Shown piece after piece: positions 21,425 to 33,829 of a stretch of DNA of 64,000 nucleotides. Position numbers and translations under genes: made by a program. This DNA is from Sycobia sp. Sy_11 (taxonomy: Eukaryota; Arthropoda; Insecta; Hymenoptera; Epichrysomallidae), in the NCBI GenBank assembly GCA_018907035.1, contig JACCIC010000064.1:1093501-1157500 (forward strand). Reading direction: 5' to 3'. Numbering within the stretch: position 1 is the first letter of the stretch; each line of letters starts with the position of its first letter. The notes under the pieces were generated by a model, which saw only the letters and a list, made by a program, of their open reading frames with translations, did not search any database and was not told the origin of the DNA.

Positions 21425-22480
21425 CTTTATATATATTATAAGAAGTCGAGGGTATTACCTACCGTGTGTCGATGTGTGCGTGGGCACTTCCACGCCGCTG
21501 CTCGTTCGCTTAATTAGAAAAGGGACGGGGAAAAGGGAATAAAACACGCGATAGTACGTATGAGATATTAACAATTATAATACTTTTTATTCTCTAAAAC
21601 TTTCTCACAATGACATAGTAGCTCCTACGCTACTCGCTAATTGCAGGTTTCGCGACGATACGATAAAGATAACGCGAATACGCGATTACATCAAATGCAG
21701 AGGACAAGGAACACGGAGCGGGACCCTGTATTACTATGACACGGGGGAACGATGATATGATATAATATATAAATAAAATAAATAAATAAATACACTATAT
21801 AATATACATAAGCGATATATTACATAAAGATATTACATAAAGAAACATTCGTCTAAATACCCGAGATATACTTTTAGGGGCCTAGATGCTCATACATATA
21901 AAAACTACGAAAGAGATAAAAGGCTACTTGCCGCCGACGACGCTGATGTCGTTGGCCTCGAAGTTCTCTGGTGATCACTGCTGTCGCTTCGTATCAGGGC
22001 GGCTGGGCGCTCTCTCTCTCTCTTTCTCACTTACGCGGATGCGTAAGGACGTGGCAGGCCACGCCGTTATCTCTCGATTCTTCTGGTCCGCTTGCGCGGT
22101 TGCTCTCGGCCGCGGCTAGCAACCGATGATGGCGTCGCTGGCTTGGGCCTGTACCACGAAGGCAGAATTTGTTCTATCTTCGCCGTTCGCACTCACAAGT
22201 CGGTTTTGCGGCAAGGCTATTGTCGTGCGTGTCTTTTTTCACCTTCGGCTTACGCGCATGTATTCGTCGCAAATCTTACCTTGAAAACGCACCGACACGA
22301 CGGACGATAATATGGCGACCTCGAACCATTTCACGTCTTCAGTCAACGGAGAAGTAAGACAATAGAGCTGTATACCTACAGTTGCGCTCCATGCGCCCTC
22401 GCGGCTCGAACGTACAAGCTCGCGCGAACAGACGTTTTTATAAATTTCTCCAAGCTAGAATAAAATTCGTAAACAATGGA
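21425..22480 (-). repeat. GC-rich LTR-like element, family 1 copy B
   Basis: On the minus strand the order of landmarks matches the block at 3427-4672: GCCGCGAGGGCGC with CTGTAGG near 22370-22420, AGAATAAAAAG as poly(A)-like signal near 21590, then CGCGTGTTTTATTC, TTTTCCCCGTCCC, AGCAGCGGCGTGGAAG and GGTAGGTAATACCC at the end near 21440. ATTTATAAAAACG near 22440 may be its TATA box. The right boundary is uncertain (22445-22490). Frames of 70 to 77 codons inside are not protein-like. Confidence 0.48.
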
Positions 22481-22792
22481 TAGCACTATATAAAAAGGCT
22501 TTATTAGAGAAAATCTAGGAATTTCCTGATAAATAACAGTGTCGACAATATAAACAATTTACCTTTTTCAACAACCAAAAAAATTCCCATACAAACTATT
22601 TGGCTTCTATTTATGAAACTGTATGTATGCTGATTAACTTCGGTTTTTCCATCACATCATATACGGTATAACCGCGTACTTTTTATACACCGTATATAGG
22701 GAGCTTATGCCTAACTATTGGGTGTAAAGTTTCCAGCGTTCTTTTCATAAATGTCTTCTTCAGCTTTCTTTTAATAAACGTTATATATCCTT
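22481..22792. other. Intronic spacer
   Basis: AT-rich, no recognised feature. ATATACGGTATAA and ACCGTATATAGG near 22665-22700 form a loose inverted pair. Confidence 0.5.
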
Positions 22793-23735
22793 TATTTGAA
22801 GTATCGTCCATTGGAACCTAGAATTTTCTCCCAGCTTTCTGGCAATTTATGAATTCCAGGCCAAAAAAATTTTTCGTTTCTCGAGTCTATCAAGAATCAA
22901 GCCAATTTTTCATACCTTCTAATGAAGGGAAAAATATTCCCGTAAGAGCGTTCTGCATTGATCGAAACAATTTGTCATCAGATGATGCCAAGTGTGGTCT
23001 CTAAGACGGAGGAGGCAGAATTTATCATTCACTATTCTCTAAATAGTTTTTGATTCACAGCGCACAACATGCTCGAATGTTCTCATGGTGAAAACTGATG
23101 TACTTATGTCTGGTCTAATATTTTGGCCGTTTTTCCTGTAATGCTCGCTTCAAACAAATAACTTGAGTTCGATACAATCGTCCTTTGATCGTTTAATCGC
23201 TAGGAAGTAGTCCGTAGTATACAACACCCTTCTGATCTCACCATACGCAGAGCATTATCTTATTTACGTGACAATTTGGTACCGTCATCGATTGTGCAAG
23301 TTCGCCTGGCTTTGTATATTATTTTATAAGTTTAGGCTTATCATAAGAAATTCATTTCTATATTTTATCAGCGGTGATAATACGATGCAAAAATAATTTA
23401 TTTTTATACCGCTGCAGCATCATTTCGGATAATCACAATCGCCATTCGATGTCTCTTGGCTTCAATTCGTGCAGCACCCTGTTTAAACCTTTTATATGAA
23501 TTCCAATGTTGCACCAAGTTCTTTTTTATCTCATACGAATCCAGGTCTAGCAAAGCATTTAATTCCTCATCTTCAAAACTTTTTGGCTTCCCGAAGCCAT
23601 CCATGACTTCAAGATGTGCGGTTCAAATCACCACTCAAGCGGTTCAAATCACCACTTTTGAACCGCTTGTAAGTTTCGCCTCATAAGTTTCCGAAAGTGA
23701 ACGATAAGTTTTTCCCCCACTCTTACTCATATTAC
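22793..23735 (-). pseudogene. Mariner transposase relic (lineage of the copies at 41611 and 63211)
   Basis: Minus-strand pieces in order: MSKSGGKTYRSLSETYEAKL, a locally duplicated KSGDL segment, FGKPKSFEDEELNALLDLDS, FLHRIITADKI (first catalytic region, Gly-Asp-Glu changed), HVNKIMLCVW with a stop, GVVYYGLLPSD, RALQEKRPKY, FHHENIRAC (second catalytic Asp to Glu), FRSMQNALTGIF and the end LPESWEKILGSNGRYFK. FGKPxSFEDxELxALLD is shared with the copy at 41611. Numerous stops. Terminal repeats were not resolved. Confidence 0.8.
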
Positions 23736-24539
23736 AAAAATAAAGCAGCATTTCTAATAAATTACGTTTATTTGCCTAGAAACTTGCCATCATTTTGATG
23801 GATAAAATAAAATAAACGACAACTAAAGAAATGCTCATATATAATGCTGAAAAATTGTTGACAGATACACAGCCTACAAATACAACGCATGATGTCTAAT
23901 GTTTCTGCCCAGGATCCACTGGTGACACTATCTTTTGACCAATACTGGAAACTTAATTATACACCCAAAACATGCAGCTAACTATTACGAAACATTAATA
24001 TTTCAAGTAAAATTTAATAATTATTCAAATACCCAATAAAATTTCAAAATTTACGTCAACTATGATGCAAAAAATAGATCGCAGAAAAGAAAAACGAAAT
24101 TTTACCTCTTTAAATATTTATTACCTCTTTAAAAATTTCTTTAAATATCTAGCCCTTTTCTCATTAAGTGTAAATCATATTAATTTATATATTTAACAAG
24201 AAGTAGCTTCTGATCCGAGGTCATGAAATTCCATTTAAATGGAAACCATATTTCGATGAGTATGTAGAATTATATACATTTATCCAATTTACAACTATTC
24301 ATAAGTATAATTAATTAACAAAAATACTTGTTATAAAACAAGCATTTAAAACTACAAAAATAAAGGTATGTATAATCGATAGGTACGGACCTAATGAATA
24401 CATAGAAAGATTATTATTATCTAAAAGCTTAGATAGAAATTATAAATTGTGCTTATGTTGAATGTTCTGAATTAAAAAATTGAATTGTACTTTTGTTGAC
24501 TGCCCATATACCAATTAATAAATATTTTTTATGTAAACA
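23736..24539. other. Intronic spacer, AT-rich
   Basis: No gene or named repeat recognised. Confidence 0.55.
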
Positions 24540-25090
24540 AGGACAGTCCGACTGTTATTATAATTTTAATGTAATTTTTAATTTAATTTTTATTTTTAAT
24601 TTTTATTTTATTTTTTTATTTATTTTTATTTTTAATTTTTATTTTTATTTTATTTTTTTATTTATTTTTATTTTTATTTTTAATTTTTATTTCATTTTTT
24701 TATTTATTTTTATTTTTATTTTTTATTTTTATTTTATTTTATTTTTAGATTGAATTGATTGGACTGTAAGACCAATAAGAAAATATTTGTTAATTTGTTC
24801 TGAATTAAGTTGAGATATATTTTTATCGATCTTACAGTCTTTATTGTATAAAGATTATAAGATAATTTTATACAATAAGGACTTGCTAACATAGAATACA
24901 GTTTATTTTTATTATTTTTACTTTGTAATCTAATTTAATTCGATTTTTAGTAGTAATTTTTTATTCCAGATTCTTCGAGGGAAAGTATATACATTGACAA
25001 TCTGACTGTAATTATGTTAGTATAATACATTATTGTACTCGTATAAAGAGTATAACACCAATAAAAATATTTATTAATTTAAAAGTTTAG
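24540..25090 (+). repeat. Penelope-associated AT-rich tail repeat
   Basis: Begins with the short palindrome GGACAGTCCGACTGT, continues as about 190 bp of TTTTTATTTTTA-type sequence, then ATTGGACTGTAAGACCAATA and TCTTACAGTCTTTATTGTAT, and ends CACCAATAAAAATATTTATT near 25075. The ACTGTAAG(A/G)(C/T)CCAATA motif recurs at 36100 (inverted), 51495 (inverted) and 62960, next to Penelope-like coding relics in the latter two regions. It is interpreted as the noncoding terminal part of one Penelope-like family. Confidence 0.45.
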
Positions 25091-26805
25091 ATACTAAACT
25101 AATATTAGAAACTAATACTAAACTATAAACCAACACTAAACTAATACTAGAAACTTCACACTATTATTTTATTAGTAATTACATATTCTTTATAAGATAA
25201 TACGACTTAACTGCAAATATAAACTAAAAATTATAACAAGTTAATGACTTATAATTAATGGATAATAAATGCTTTTCTGATAATGCATATCCTCCTTGAA
25301 AAATTTATTTATCTTATACTTAACGTTTTCCTCACTTTCGCGTATACTGGTTTTATAATTTGATAAATTACATTTACATTTTTCTAATTTATGTACACCC
25401 AATATAAAATATAGTTATAGTGCATTTATTTATGTCTAGAGTTGTATAATTTTGTTTTGCAGCAGAAAGATCGTTCAAATGCTACGATGACGCGTTTGAA
25501 TATTTCATAAGCTAACTAATAAGTTACCTATTATTTTGCATTAATTTACTTACCATACAGTATTACAAAATGATAAATTTATTAACGGTAGATGATAGAT
25601 AATATCGATATTAGTTGCAAAGAACACAACAAAGTATATTTAAAGATTATTAATCGTTGTGCTATATTTGTTATTCACAATTTCGAATAACGCTAGAAAT
25701 TATAATAATTGGGATTCGTATTAGCGGTCGAACGCGCGACATGTAAAATTAACAATAGTGTGACCTAAAAAGTTTGATCTGCTTGACTTGGAAATTATGG
25801 CGAATGGAAAGCGGAGTATAGGAGCTATGATCACGCAGCAGCGACCGTGAAGAAATTGTCCTGCGCGCTCCACACCCAGAAATTCGAAATGAACTAAAGG
25901 CGCTAGTTGTTTCATTTTTGCGGTCCTGTTTTATTTAAATAATAAATATTGTCTGAAATAAATACATAACTAAACGTTATCCTGAGCAGAAAAAGGAAAA
26001 TGTTAGAATAGTTAAATGACTTATTATATTTACCTGAATCGCGAGCGTTGTTATATTTCAATAGTCCTCATACTTTGGAAAACAATCACATATTCCAATT
26101 CGTATTAACAATTTATCTGGTATTTTTTATTAAGATTGTATTTAGGATATTGCGTTAAAATGAATGATTACATGTTCTTAATTGTATACATCTTAGAAAA
26201 TAACCTAGATTGTACAGATACTACAAATACTAGCTTATACAGATGCTTTAAATAAATAATATATATGTTAAATTTATTGCGCTAGTCATTCATTTTTAGA
26301 CAATATTTAATCATTTCTTCTATATTATTGGAATAAACTGGTATGTCTTTATATATACTATAGTTGGTGTCTTTATATTACAACTTCTTGATTTCTTGGC
26401 CAAGCATTGTAATAGAGGTTGAAATGTACAAACAGCTATTTTATCAATTTATTTAAAATTTTAACTTAATCTTCATTAAAACAGTCTTCTTGCATATATC
26501 TTATAAAGTAAATCTCGACAATTGGGTTAATATCTGTCAATGTTTTACATTACTATTGTTAAATAATTCATTGGAATTCAAATTTAGAATTTAAATTGGA
26601 AGAAAAAAATATATATTTTTTCTGAAAATGATATTCTATTATAAACATACACTCTGTATCACTTAAAGTATGATAAAGAATCTAACCAAAAATTTAAAAC
26701 AATTGGTCTAATAAATTTTTAATAACAAAAAGATGGTCTACTATAAATTTTTATAGAATAGTATGATATATTCTACATTTTTTCATTCGACATTCACTGT
26801 TTTAG
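25091..26805. other. Intron 2, no gene
   Basis: Mostly AT-rich. A more balanced islet at 25725-25920 (GGTCGAACGCGCGACATG, TTGATCTGCTTGACTTGG) may be a repeat fragment; no family recognised. The polypyrimidine tract before the exon ends TTTTAG at 26805. Confidence 0.5.
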
Positions 26806-26908
26806 CAATCCAGTTTAGATAGACGGAAAAAAAATTATTCCTTCAGTCGAAAATTTCCATTTATGAAAAATAAGGATGAAAGATCAGAAGAAAGCACTGG
26901 ACCAGAAT
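26806..26908 (+). CDS. dlg1-like: Exon of a Discs-large family MAGUK: HOOK segment
   Basis: Phase 0 start after TTTTAG. It encodes QSSLDRRKKNYSFSRKFPFM followed by KNKDERSEESTGPE and one base of the next codon, then the donor gtgagt at 26909. The block with RRKKN and SFSRKFPFMK is the basic HOOK region of DLG proteins between SH3 and guanylate-kinase, which in DLG1 contacts protein 4.1 and calmodulin-type partners. The exon follows 19483 exactly as DK|QS in insect DLG. The guanylate-kinase exons were looked for downstream by eye and not found up to 64000, so the next intron may exceed 37 kb or the copy may be truncated. Confidence 0.9.
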
Positions 26909-27322
26909 GTGAGTATTAATAACTACATCTGTAATATTTATTTTTAATATTTACATTATATTCAAGATGAAAAATATTCTGTAGTTAATAATTATGGTGG
27001 ATGGCTAATCGAAAATCAATTTTTACTTGAAACTCTAAATTATACACAATGAAATCATTCTATTAAATTTTCTTACTTCTATTTTTATAATACTGTTGCA
27101 TTTGAAGTGAAAGAAAACATCATTATCGGTAATAAATATGTACTCTTTCTTTCTCACCCTCTATGTCTCTAGCGATTGATTAAATACCAAAAGCTTTCAT
27201 TTTGGTTGCATTTCTGCAGTAGGTAAACAATTAATAGAAATCTTCAATGCTTTGCTCATACAATCATATTCATTATACCACTACCTAAGACAAAAGCATC
27301 TAAATAATTTTCTTTTCTTTGC
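26909..27322. other. Intron 3 start, no gene
   Basis: No recognised feature. Confidence 0.55.
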
Positions 27323-27480
27323 TTTCTATCTAAAATTCTGGAAAAACTAGTGTACAATTTATTAGATTTTACAATTCGGATTTTAGTCTGGATATAGAAA
27401 TAAAACAGGCATTCTAAGAACTATTGAAGACATCACTGTCTAGTTATCATTTGATATCAGAAAGGCTTTTGACAATACTC
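27323..27480 (+). pseudogene. LINE reverse transcriptase fragment (RT domains 1-2)
   Basis: FLSKILEKLVYNLLDF at 27323-27370 and, one frame over, GYRNKTGILRTIEDI and FDIRKAFDN at 27395-27477 match the start of non-LTR reverse transcriptase palms (LSKILEK..., FRxG, KAFD). Only about 50 residues survive, with stops. Jockey/CR1/RTE group is plausible; a finer call is not possible. Confidence 0.5.
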
Positions 27481-27559
27481 TGCCATAAGCGACGTAATTC
27501 AGGTTGTTCTTATGATACTGATTAGATTAAAAATTAAAAATAAAAACATAAAAATAATA

Positions 27560-30005
27560 AACATAATAAACTATATTCAATGTTAGATCCGCCTTCAATT
27601 TAGATTCTCCTTTGGCGGTCTCGATCGTCTTTATTCGTTCTTGAGCGTCTTCCCTTCCAATATTCGGGCTCCGCTCGTAAATCCGCTTACGTTCAGCCGC
27701 GAGTAGATTGGTGGAAATGACCCCAGCGATCACGAAAACCGCGCTTTCAGACATAGTGCGATACGCGCACGCGATTCTTAACGCATCCACCGTTTGTACG
27801 CTTTTCATGGCGTTCGCTCGTTTTCTTACATTCATCGCGTCGGCCCACACTTTGGCCCCGTAAACAAGATCGAGAGGGTAACGCTCAGCAGTAGTCTACG
27901 TACGTTCTGTCTAGGTTCATTCGTGTTGGCCATCAGTCTGCTTAGAACCATGGAATTTTCTGCTGCCTTATTCATCACGTTCAGTAGGTGAGGCGAAAAG
28001 CTTAGCTTTGCATCCAAGGTGACCCCAAGATACTTAACTTCGCTCCTGGTCTCCAATCTTTCCATCCCTACTGTCATAGAGACAACCATCTCTATACGTC
28101 TATGAGTCAGCAGTAATAAGTTGGTCTTTTGCAACTTGAGCTGCAGTTCGTGGTCTATCATCCATTCAGTCACCCTTCTGATGACCTGATTCAGTTTTAA
28201 CAGAATCAAGTGATAGTCGCGTGCGACTATCACGGCTGCTACATCGTCAGCATAGGCAATGAGGCGTACGTGCAAGGGCATGTCCTATCTTAGTAAGCCG
28301 TCGTCCTGTACGTTCGAGAAGTCGGGGCCCAGGATGGATCCCTGCGATACCTCCGCTGTCACACGTTTGCATTTCTTTCCGTCCAATGTCTCGTACGTCA
28401 GTCTTCGATCTCGTAGATAGTTCCGCATGATACATAGAAGGTAAGAGCCAATTTTGAAAGTAGACTCCAGCGCTAGCAGTATCGCTACCAGTATCTCTGT
28501 TCATTTCATATTTTTGTACTCTCTGTCCATATCACCTGTAAAACCAGTGGTCTAGTCACATGGCAGCACCCGTTGGCCGAGTGAAAGATGTTCGTAACGT
28601 CACCTACAGCTCCGATTGTTGACCCTCCTTTCCTAAATCTGTATTGTTATTCGAATAGGTCTCCGGAAATTTTAATTGCCTGTAGCAGACGTGGTCTTAG
28701 CAGCAGCTCCAACAGCTTTCCTGCCGTATTAAGTAGACAGAGAGGCCTGTACGAAGAAGGCAAATCAGTGTCCCCTTTAGTCTTACTGATGAGAACCAAT
28801 AGAGCCTATTTCCAGAGTCTGCTAAAAACTTCCTCTAAAGGTACCCGTTGTACAAGTTCAAAAGAATATCCGGGTGGCGTAAAGTGACCACCCGAAGTAC
28901 CTTGCTAGGTATGACATCGGGACCTGGAGACCTGTTAGGCTCAAACGCATTGGGAGCCCTATGAAGCTGTTTCTGTCGTTTCGTGGGATCGGAAAAATTC
29001 CTTGGACTATCCGTTCCATTATTCCCGCACCTCGTAATACCGGTGGGCTTCGCCCTCCCCCCCCCCCAGTGTACATGTCACAATTTTGAAACCGTTTCCC
29101 CAGGGGTTCGAGTTCACCTCATCAATGAGTCGCGTCCAATAAACATCGTATCTTATTATCATTGATCGCGACTCTCAACTACCGCCTAGCAGAGCCCGTA
29201 CTCCACAGATTATGGTCTCGCTTTCCCTCGACTTCGGGTTCGTTGAATTTTCCGTCTCAACTTGAAACAGGTCCTTCTGAGATCTCCGATCCCCTCCGTC
29301 CACCAGTATGTCTGTCATCTGTTGCATATATTGCATTTGTTTGGCATGGTAGCATCGCATAGACGTTAGAGAAAACTAGTTGTCGCCGCCGGTAACGCCT
29401 CTACTCTGTCCCGGCTTGTGAGCTCTTGAGACACCTTCCGCGAGGACGGTTCTGCATTTTACAGCTGCCTTTCGAGTTCGTCAGTGTCTAGGCGTTTGGG
29501 GTTCCAGTCGGCAGGTCTTGTGCCTCGCCCTTCCTTCTGTTTCGCTGCGTTTGTCAGTTCGAAGACAATATACTGATATGATCACTGGCCATATAGGCCT
29601 CGATTAGCCGCCAAGCTCTTACCCTAGTCTGGACTCTGTTCGAGGCCAAAGTGACATCTGGTATGTAGTTACCATATCCAGGTCGTCTGTACGTCGAATA
29701 ATGAGCACGTCAGCGTCCAGTTCCATCGCAATCTGCGTGATCAGTGCGTCAGCTACACAACTCCCATTTAGTTCATTTATTTACTCCCATTCATATTGCA
29801 TTGGAGTATTGTTATCGTACATGCGTGGATGTCTTTGTCTTTAGTTCTGCCAATGCTGCCCTGAACACCGCACGGAGGACGAGCCAGGAAAGTGTCACCT
29901 GTCCTGGGTCTTCTCACCAGTGCAAAGGCAATACTTCTTACGACTGTTACAGTCCTTATGGGAACGACCCTCGAGACCGCATCGTCAACAGCAGTTTTGT
30001 CTATC
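27560..30005 (-). pseudogene. R1-like LINE relic (endonuclease and reverse transcriptase)
   Basis: Read on the minus strand from about 30000. A short endonuclease start (TITILQCNMNGSK near 29775) is followed by the endonuclease C-terminal part (WRLIEAYMASDH) near 29600, with most of the nuclease missing. The RT begins ALLVLISKTKGDTDLPSSYR and PLCLLNTAGKLLE (about 28700-28800), then VTAEVSQGSILGPD (28310-28360), LIAYADDVAAVIVA (28230) with an intact YADD catalytic box, and EVKYLGVTLDAKLS. The C-terminal region reads MWADAMNVRKRANAMKSVQT. The domain order and YADD context fit the R1 clade. At least six frameshifts or stops. A second fragment of the same family is at 38601. Confidence 0.8.
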
Positions 30006-30104
30006 CAGTCCTTTACAATCTTTTCGTAGATGAGCGAAACCCAAGCATGGATATTATTCGACAATTGATCGATCCGATTTTGATACATCCTTATTTTTAT
30101 TATT

Positions 30105-30240
30105 GTGCTTGTTGGTGTTATTCTTGTTGTTGTTGGCGTTGTTGTTGTTGTTGGTGTTGTTGTTATTGTCGACGTCATCGTCGTTGTCGTCGTGGTCGTC
30201 GTCGTCGTCATCGTCGTTGTTGCTGTTGTTTTTGTTGTTA
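30105..30240. repeat. (GTT)n/(GTC)n trinucleotide tract
   Basis: GTT-rich to 30170, then GTC/GTCATC-rich to 30225. It lies exactly between the R1-like relic and the Penelope relic. Reading frames through it give poly-Val or poly-Thr and are not genes. Confidence 0.85.
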
Positions 30241-30244
30241 TTTT

Positions 30245-30581
30245 AATTTCTGGAGTAAACTTGATTATTATGTTCTTGAAAGTACTTTTCATTTTCGTAT
30301 TTACAATTGTAAAGATATCGTCAACATATCTTTTATAGATAACTAGTTCTAAATTTAACTTGTTTAATGTAATACATTTAATTTAATGCAATAAGTTCTA
30401 ATTTTTCCATTACCACATTAGCAATGACCGGTAATAGACGTGATCGCAGTGGACAAACATATCTTTGATCATAAAAATTATTTTGACAAGAAAAAATTGT
30501 ATTATTAAAAACTAAATTGATTCATTTAACAAATTCATATTTTGTGTGTGTGCGTGCGTGCGTGCGTGCATGCGTGCGCGC

Positions 30582-30628
<47 letters not shown>

Positions 30629-31850
30629 AATTTTTGTCTATTTTTCTTCTCTAATCTCTTTTAATAAATCCAATAATATATTGGTAAATAATGATAAAAC
30701 ATTCAATGAAATTATTTTATAATTATTCGGCATACCAATTTTTAACTGTTTCATAAAAACTCCAACTATCTTTCACATAAGAGTTGGTTTTCCCAACGAT
30801 CTTAACTAGTATAATTGATAAATATCTAGCATTATTGTATTTTAGAAAATTAATTGTTGATATTAATATTCTACAGGTCAGTTGCTGTTTGTGAATTTTG
30901 GGAAACCCATAACATTTTACCATTTTTGCATTTGAAACATTTAAACGTAATATCATCAATATAAGATTTTTTTTCATTCTTTTCCTAATTCTTTTTATTT
31001 ATTTTGTTGTCTATTGATATGAGACTTCCCCTTTTTTTATAAGTTGTGTCGTCCTCTAACATGATTGTAATTGTATTAATGCATTCTTTTTTATCAGATG
31101 CTACTTTGCATTTCCTTTATCTGCAATTGGGAATATGATATTTGTGTTTTCCTTTAAGAAATTATTGGTTATTTTGTATTATGTATGATATTGCTATTAA
31201 AATAATTTTAAAATCTATTTTATTTTTTGAAATTATTAATGACCTTTACTAATGAGATTCCACATTGTATCTTAATATCATTATTGCAGCTAATACTATT
31301 TTCTAAGTCTGCGATAATTTCCTTAATAGGAAAATTGTTATTTGAATAAGATTTTGTCAAATTTTGTCCCGTTTGTAAGGATATTCAATACTTCTTTTTG
31401 GATGCTGATATTTGTTTTTAAACCAATTTGTTTTTTTTGTAAATGTTATTTAATTAAGAGTGTTTTGTTTTTCAAATATTCAAATTTACGTTTTATTTTC
31501 TTCTTTTCCCTTATTTTATTTTATTAAACTGTCTATTTAGACCTAGATAGAATTCTTTTGAATCATCATTTTCTAAATATTTATATAAATAGTCTTCTGT
31601 TTTTAATAAAGATTTTAATAATTAATTAATTTCATTATTATGAGATCTGATTTCTAATTTGATTAATTTATTTTAAAAATAGAAAACATTTCTTTTTCAA
31701 TCATAAAACATTTATCTTAATTCCGATAAAAATGTGTATTTTGAAAATGCTTATCAAGATTTGTCGGAAAAATGTTTGATTTTCTGCATCTAAGTAGAAA
31801 AGTTAGTTGTTATTTAATTTTTATAACCTTGACACCCATTTGTCATCACC
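30245..31850 (-). pseudogene. Penelope-like element reverse transcriptase relic
   Basis: Minus-strand pieces in order: a charged N-terminal helical region (about 31850-31250); PIADKGN with VASDKKECINTITIMLEDDT (31040-31125), the ADKGN block typical of Penelope RTs; KCYGFPKIHK (30900) and RILISTINFLKYNNARYLSI; VGKTNSYVKDSWSFYETVK (30730-30790); then PVIANVVMEKLE (30400-30440), the SPxLAxxxME region; and KSTFKNIIIKFTPEIKITT at 30230-30292. The GIY-YIG domain expected at the C terminus is cut off by the trinucleotide tract. Many stops; a long TG/CG tract is inserted at 30541-30625. Confidence 0.78.
30541..30625. repeat. Alternating purine-pyrimidine tract, (TG)n-(CG)n-(TG)n
   Basis: TGTGTG, GTGC tetranucleotides, an uninterrupted run of about 11 CG units and then about 14 TG units: some 85 bases of near-perfect purine-pyrimidine alternation with strong Z-DNA potential. 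Confidence 0.9.
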
Positions 31851-31854
31851 CTCA

Positions 31855-32262
31855 CTTATTTTGAGCAATGCTTTTTAACAACGGTCACATATTTAAAATA
31901 AATTCCAAATTCAAAATTATACTTATGTCGACTGTTATGAATTAAACTAAGAAATATGTTTGTCATTTTTACGGTCTTTATACTATAATATATTAGTAGA
32001 GATGAGTTGAACTATCTAAAGCATATGTAAATGGATGGTTCCAAATAAGTGGCAGGTGTTCAGGTTGGTGCAGGCGGAACCAAGAGAGGGAAGGGCAGCA
32101 ATTATAGTATCGGGCTTGTGATGCACAATCATGAAGCTGGAGTGCCGCAAAAGGGGGGAGGGGGAGTAGGTGAAACATTGGAAAGTGAAATAGAGATAAG
32201 ATTCAGAACGTGATGCTTGAAAAAATCATAGAATAAATGTCCATATTCGCGAGGCTCATTCT
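31855..32262 (-). repeat. Dispersed repeat of about 410 bp, copy 1 (inverted relative to 38180)
   Basis: The reverse complement shares ordered blocks with 38180-38600: GAGCAATGC, ATTATACTTATGTCGACTGT, GTCTTTATACTATAATATAT, GCAGGTGTTCA, GGTGCAGGCGGA and GAATAAATGTCCATATTCGC all recur. Copy 2 is followed by an R1-like RT fragment, copy 1 by a (CA)n tract. Noncoding in both copies. It may be a 5' region of the R1-like LINE; identity unknown. Confidence 0.7.

Positions 32263-32344
<82 letters not shown>
32263..32344. repeat. (CA)n microsatellite, about 40 units
   Basis: Uninterrupted CA from 32264 to 32344, the longest CA tract in the window. Confidence 0.97.
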
Positions 32345-32348
<4 letters not shown>

Positions 32349-32903
32349 ACAAAATCACAAAATCACAAAATGTTTTTTTCTTATGCAAGTTCTGTGAAGA
32401 AACAATTTTTTCGACAGCTTTTTATTATTGTATGGAATAGCCATAAAAACCTATTTTAAAGCCAGACATATGACATGTTTTCTGATGAGACAATAATTCA
32501 AATTGAATTTTCGTTTTAAGTAATCTTAAAAATGGCTGCAAATGGCTAATGAAATGAAAAATCAAAAAATTGATTGTTATTCATTTGTTATCATCTCTAA
32601 ATTTCTAACGTCCCTATCTCCCTCGGAATAGCCTACGCGATATCTTTTAGGGCAATTTGAGAAGAGAGGAAGTATTTTCAGGAGCGGACGGCGGATCGGG
32701 TAAATTAAATAGAATTGAACACTGTATATTTGTAAAAAAACATAAAAATAATAAAATAATAAACGCATGCTATCTACCGCTATATTAATTAATGGGCGCT
32801 ATTTTCCGCAGGAATACTTGGTGCTAATTTCGACGCGAGAAATATTTATAATTCAGGTTGATTTTATATCGGGATAAAATAAAGGTATACTTAATTCCGC
32901 TTG
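32345..32903. other. No recognised gene
   Basis: AT-rich with a short AATCACAA triplication just after the CA tract. 32630-32730 has slightly higher GC but no coding pattern. Confidence 0.5.
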
Positions 32904-33180
32904 TCTTTTCAGGAGCGCCTTGTAACCACGATCAACAATAAACGGAAAAAGTTTGCAGGAGAAGAAAACTGCTGGTCTTTTGAAGAGCGCCACGCAATCA
33001 GGATCACGAATTCTTCAAGTCATGACAATTAGTAACGGTCTGTCTGTTAAGGAGCGCCTCGCAACCTATTCTGGATTAGGTTATTATCAGGAATTTTCGA
33101 GGTCCGAGGTCTGGACAGGATTGTTAGCTCCAGGAGGAGTTCGTGTGAAACAACTTGATCGGAGTTAGTTCACCGGGCGA
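32904..33180 (+). repeat. Three degenerate units of about 70 bp around GGAGCGCC
   Basis: TCTTTTCAGGAGCGCCTTG (32904), TCTTTTGAAGAGCGCCACG (32976) and TCTGTTAAGGAGCGCCTCG (33043) head three related stretches spaced 72 and 67 bp. A 71-codon open frame (32953-33168) runs through the second and third with no recognised domain. Confidence 0.5.
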
Positions 33181-33529
33181 AATGATAATTTTGCCTTTTG
33201 CAGGCCAATTTATAATAATTTTGTCAGTTCATTTTGTCATCGCTCGTAGAACATCGAACGATTCGCTGCTTTTATAATCATAATAGTCATGATAATAATA
33301 ATTTATAATAATAGTATCTTATAACAGTAATAATATGTCATAAAAATTTTGATACTAATTTATAATAATTATAATACAAATTTATAGTTCGTTTATAATA
33401 ATAATTTAGAACGAAGTATTTATAATAATTGATAAAAAATTATGTTACGCGATAATTGTAATTCGTTATATTCTTACATTTACATATTCAGATATATGTG
33501 TATATCTACCACGAGACATCTATGCATGT

Positions 33530-33567
<38 letters not shown>

Positions 33568-33786
33568 GTACATATTTTGTGTTCTTCTTATTGACATACT
33601 AATATAAAGGTACTTACGCTAATGCGATACAAGTATACGCTTGCTTACGCCACTGCGCGTATCAAAATAATTAAAGTATACGGCGGCATATATTTCGGTA
33701 GTTGCGTGAGCTGAGTGACTGAGAATGAAAGCGCATAGACATGTATTAGAGGAGGATAGTAGGCACAGGCCTAATGCACTCGTTGC

Positions 33787-33829
<43 letters not shown>

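Noticed and set aside
24493..24753. 86-codon Phe/Ile-rich frame resembling a membrane protein
   Set aside because: It is TTTTTATTTTTA low-complexity sequence in the Penelope-associated tail.
29100..29125. tRNA T-loop-like GGGGTTCGAGTTCAC
   Set aside because: No matching acceptor, D or anticodon arms nearby; lies in the R1-like LINE relic.
29777..30346. Frames of 171 to 200 codons through a trinucleotide tract
   Set aside because: Poly-Thr, poly-Val or poly-Cys translations of a GTT/GTC microsatellite joined to R1-like and Penelope relic ends.
32129..32440. Cys-Val and Thr-His repeat frames
   Set aside because: Translations of the (CA)n microsatellite.
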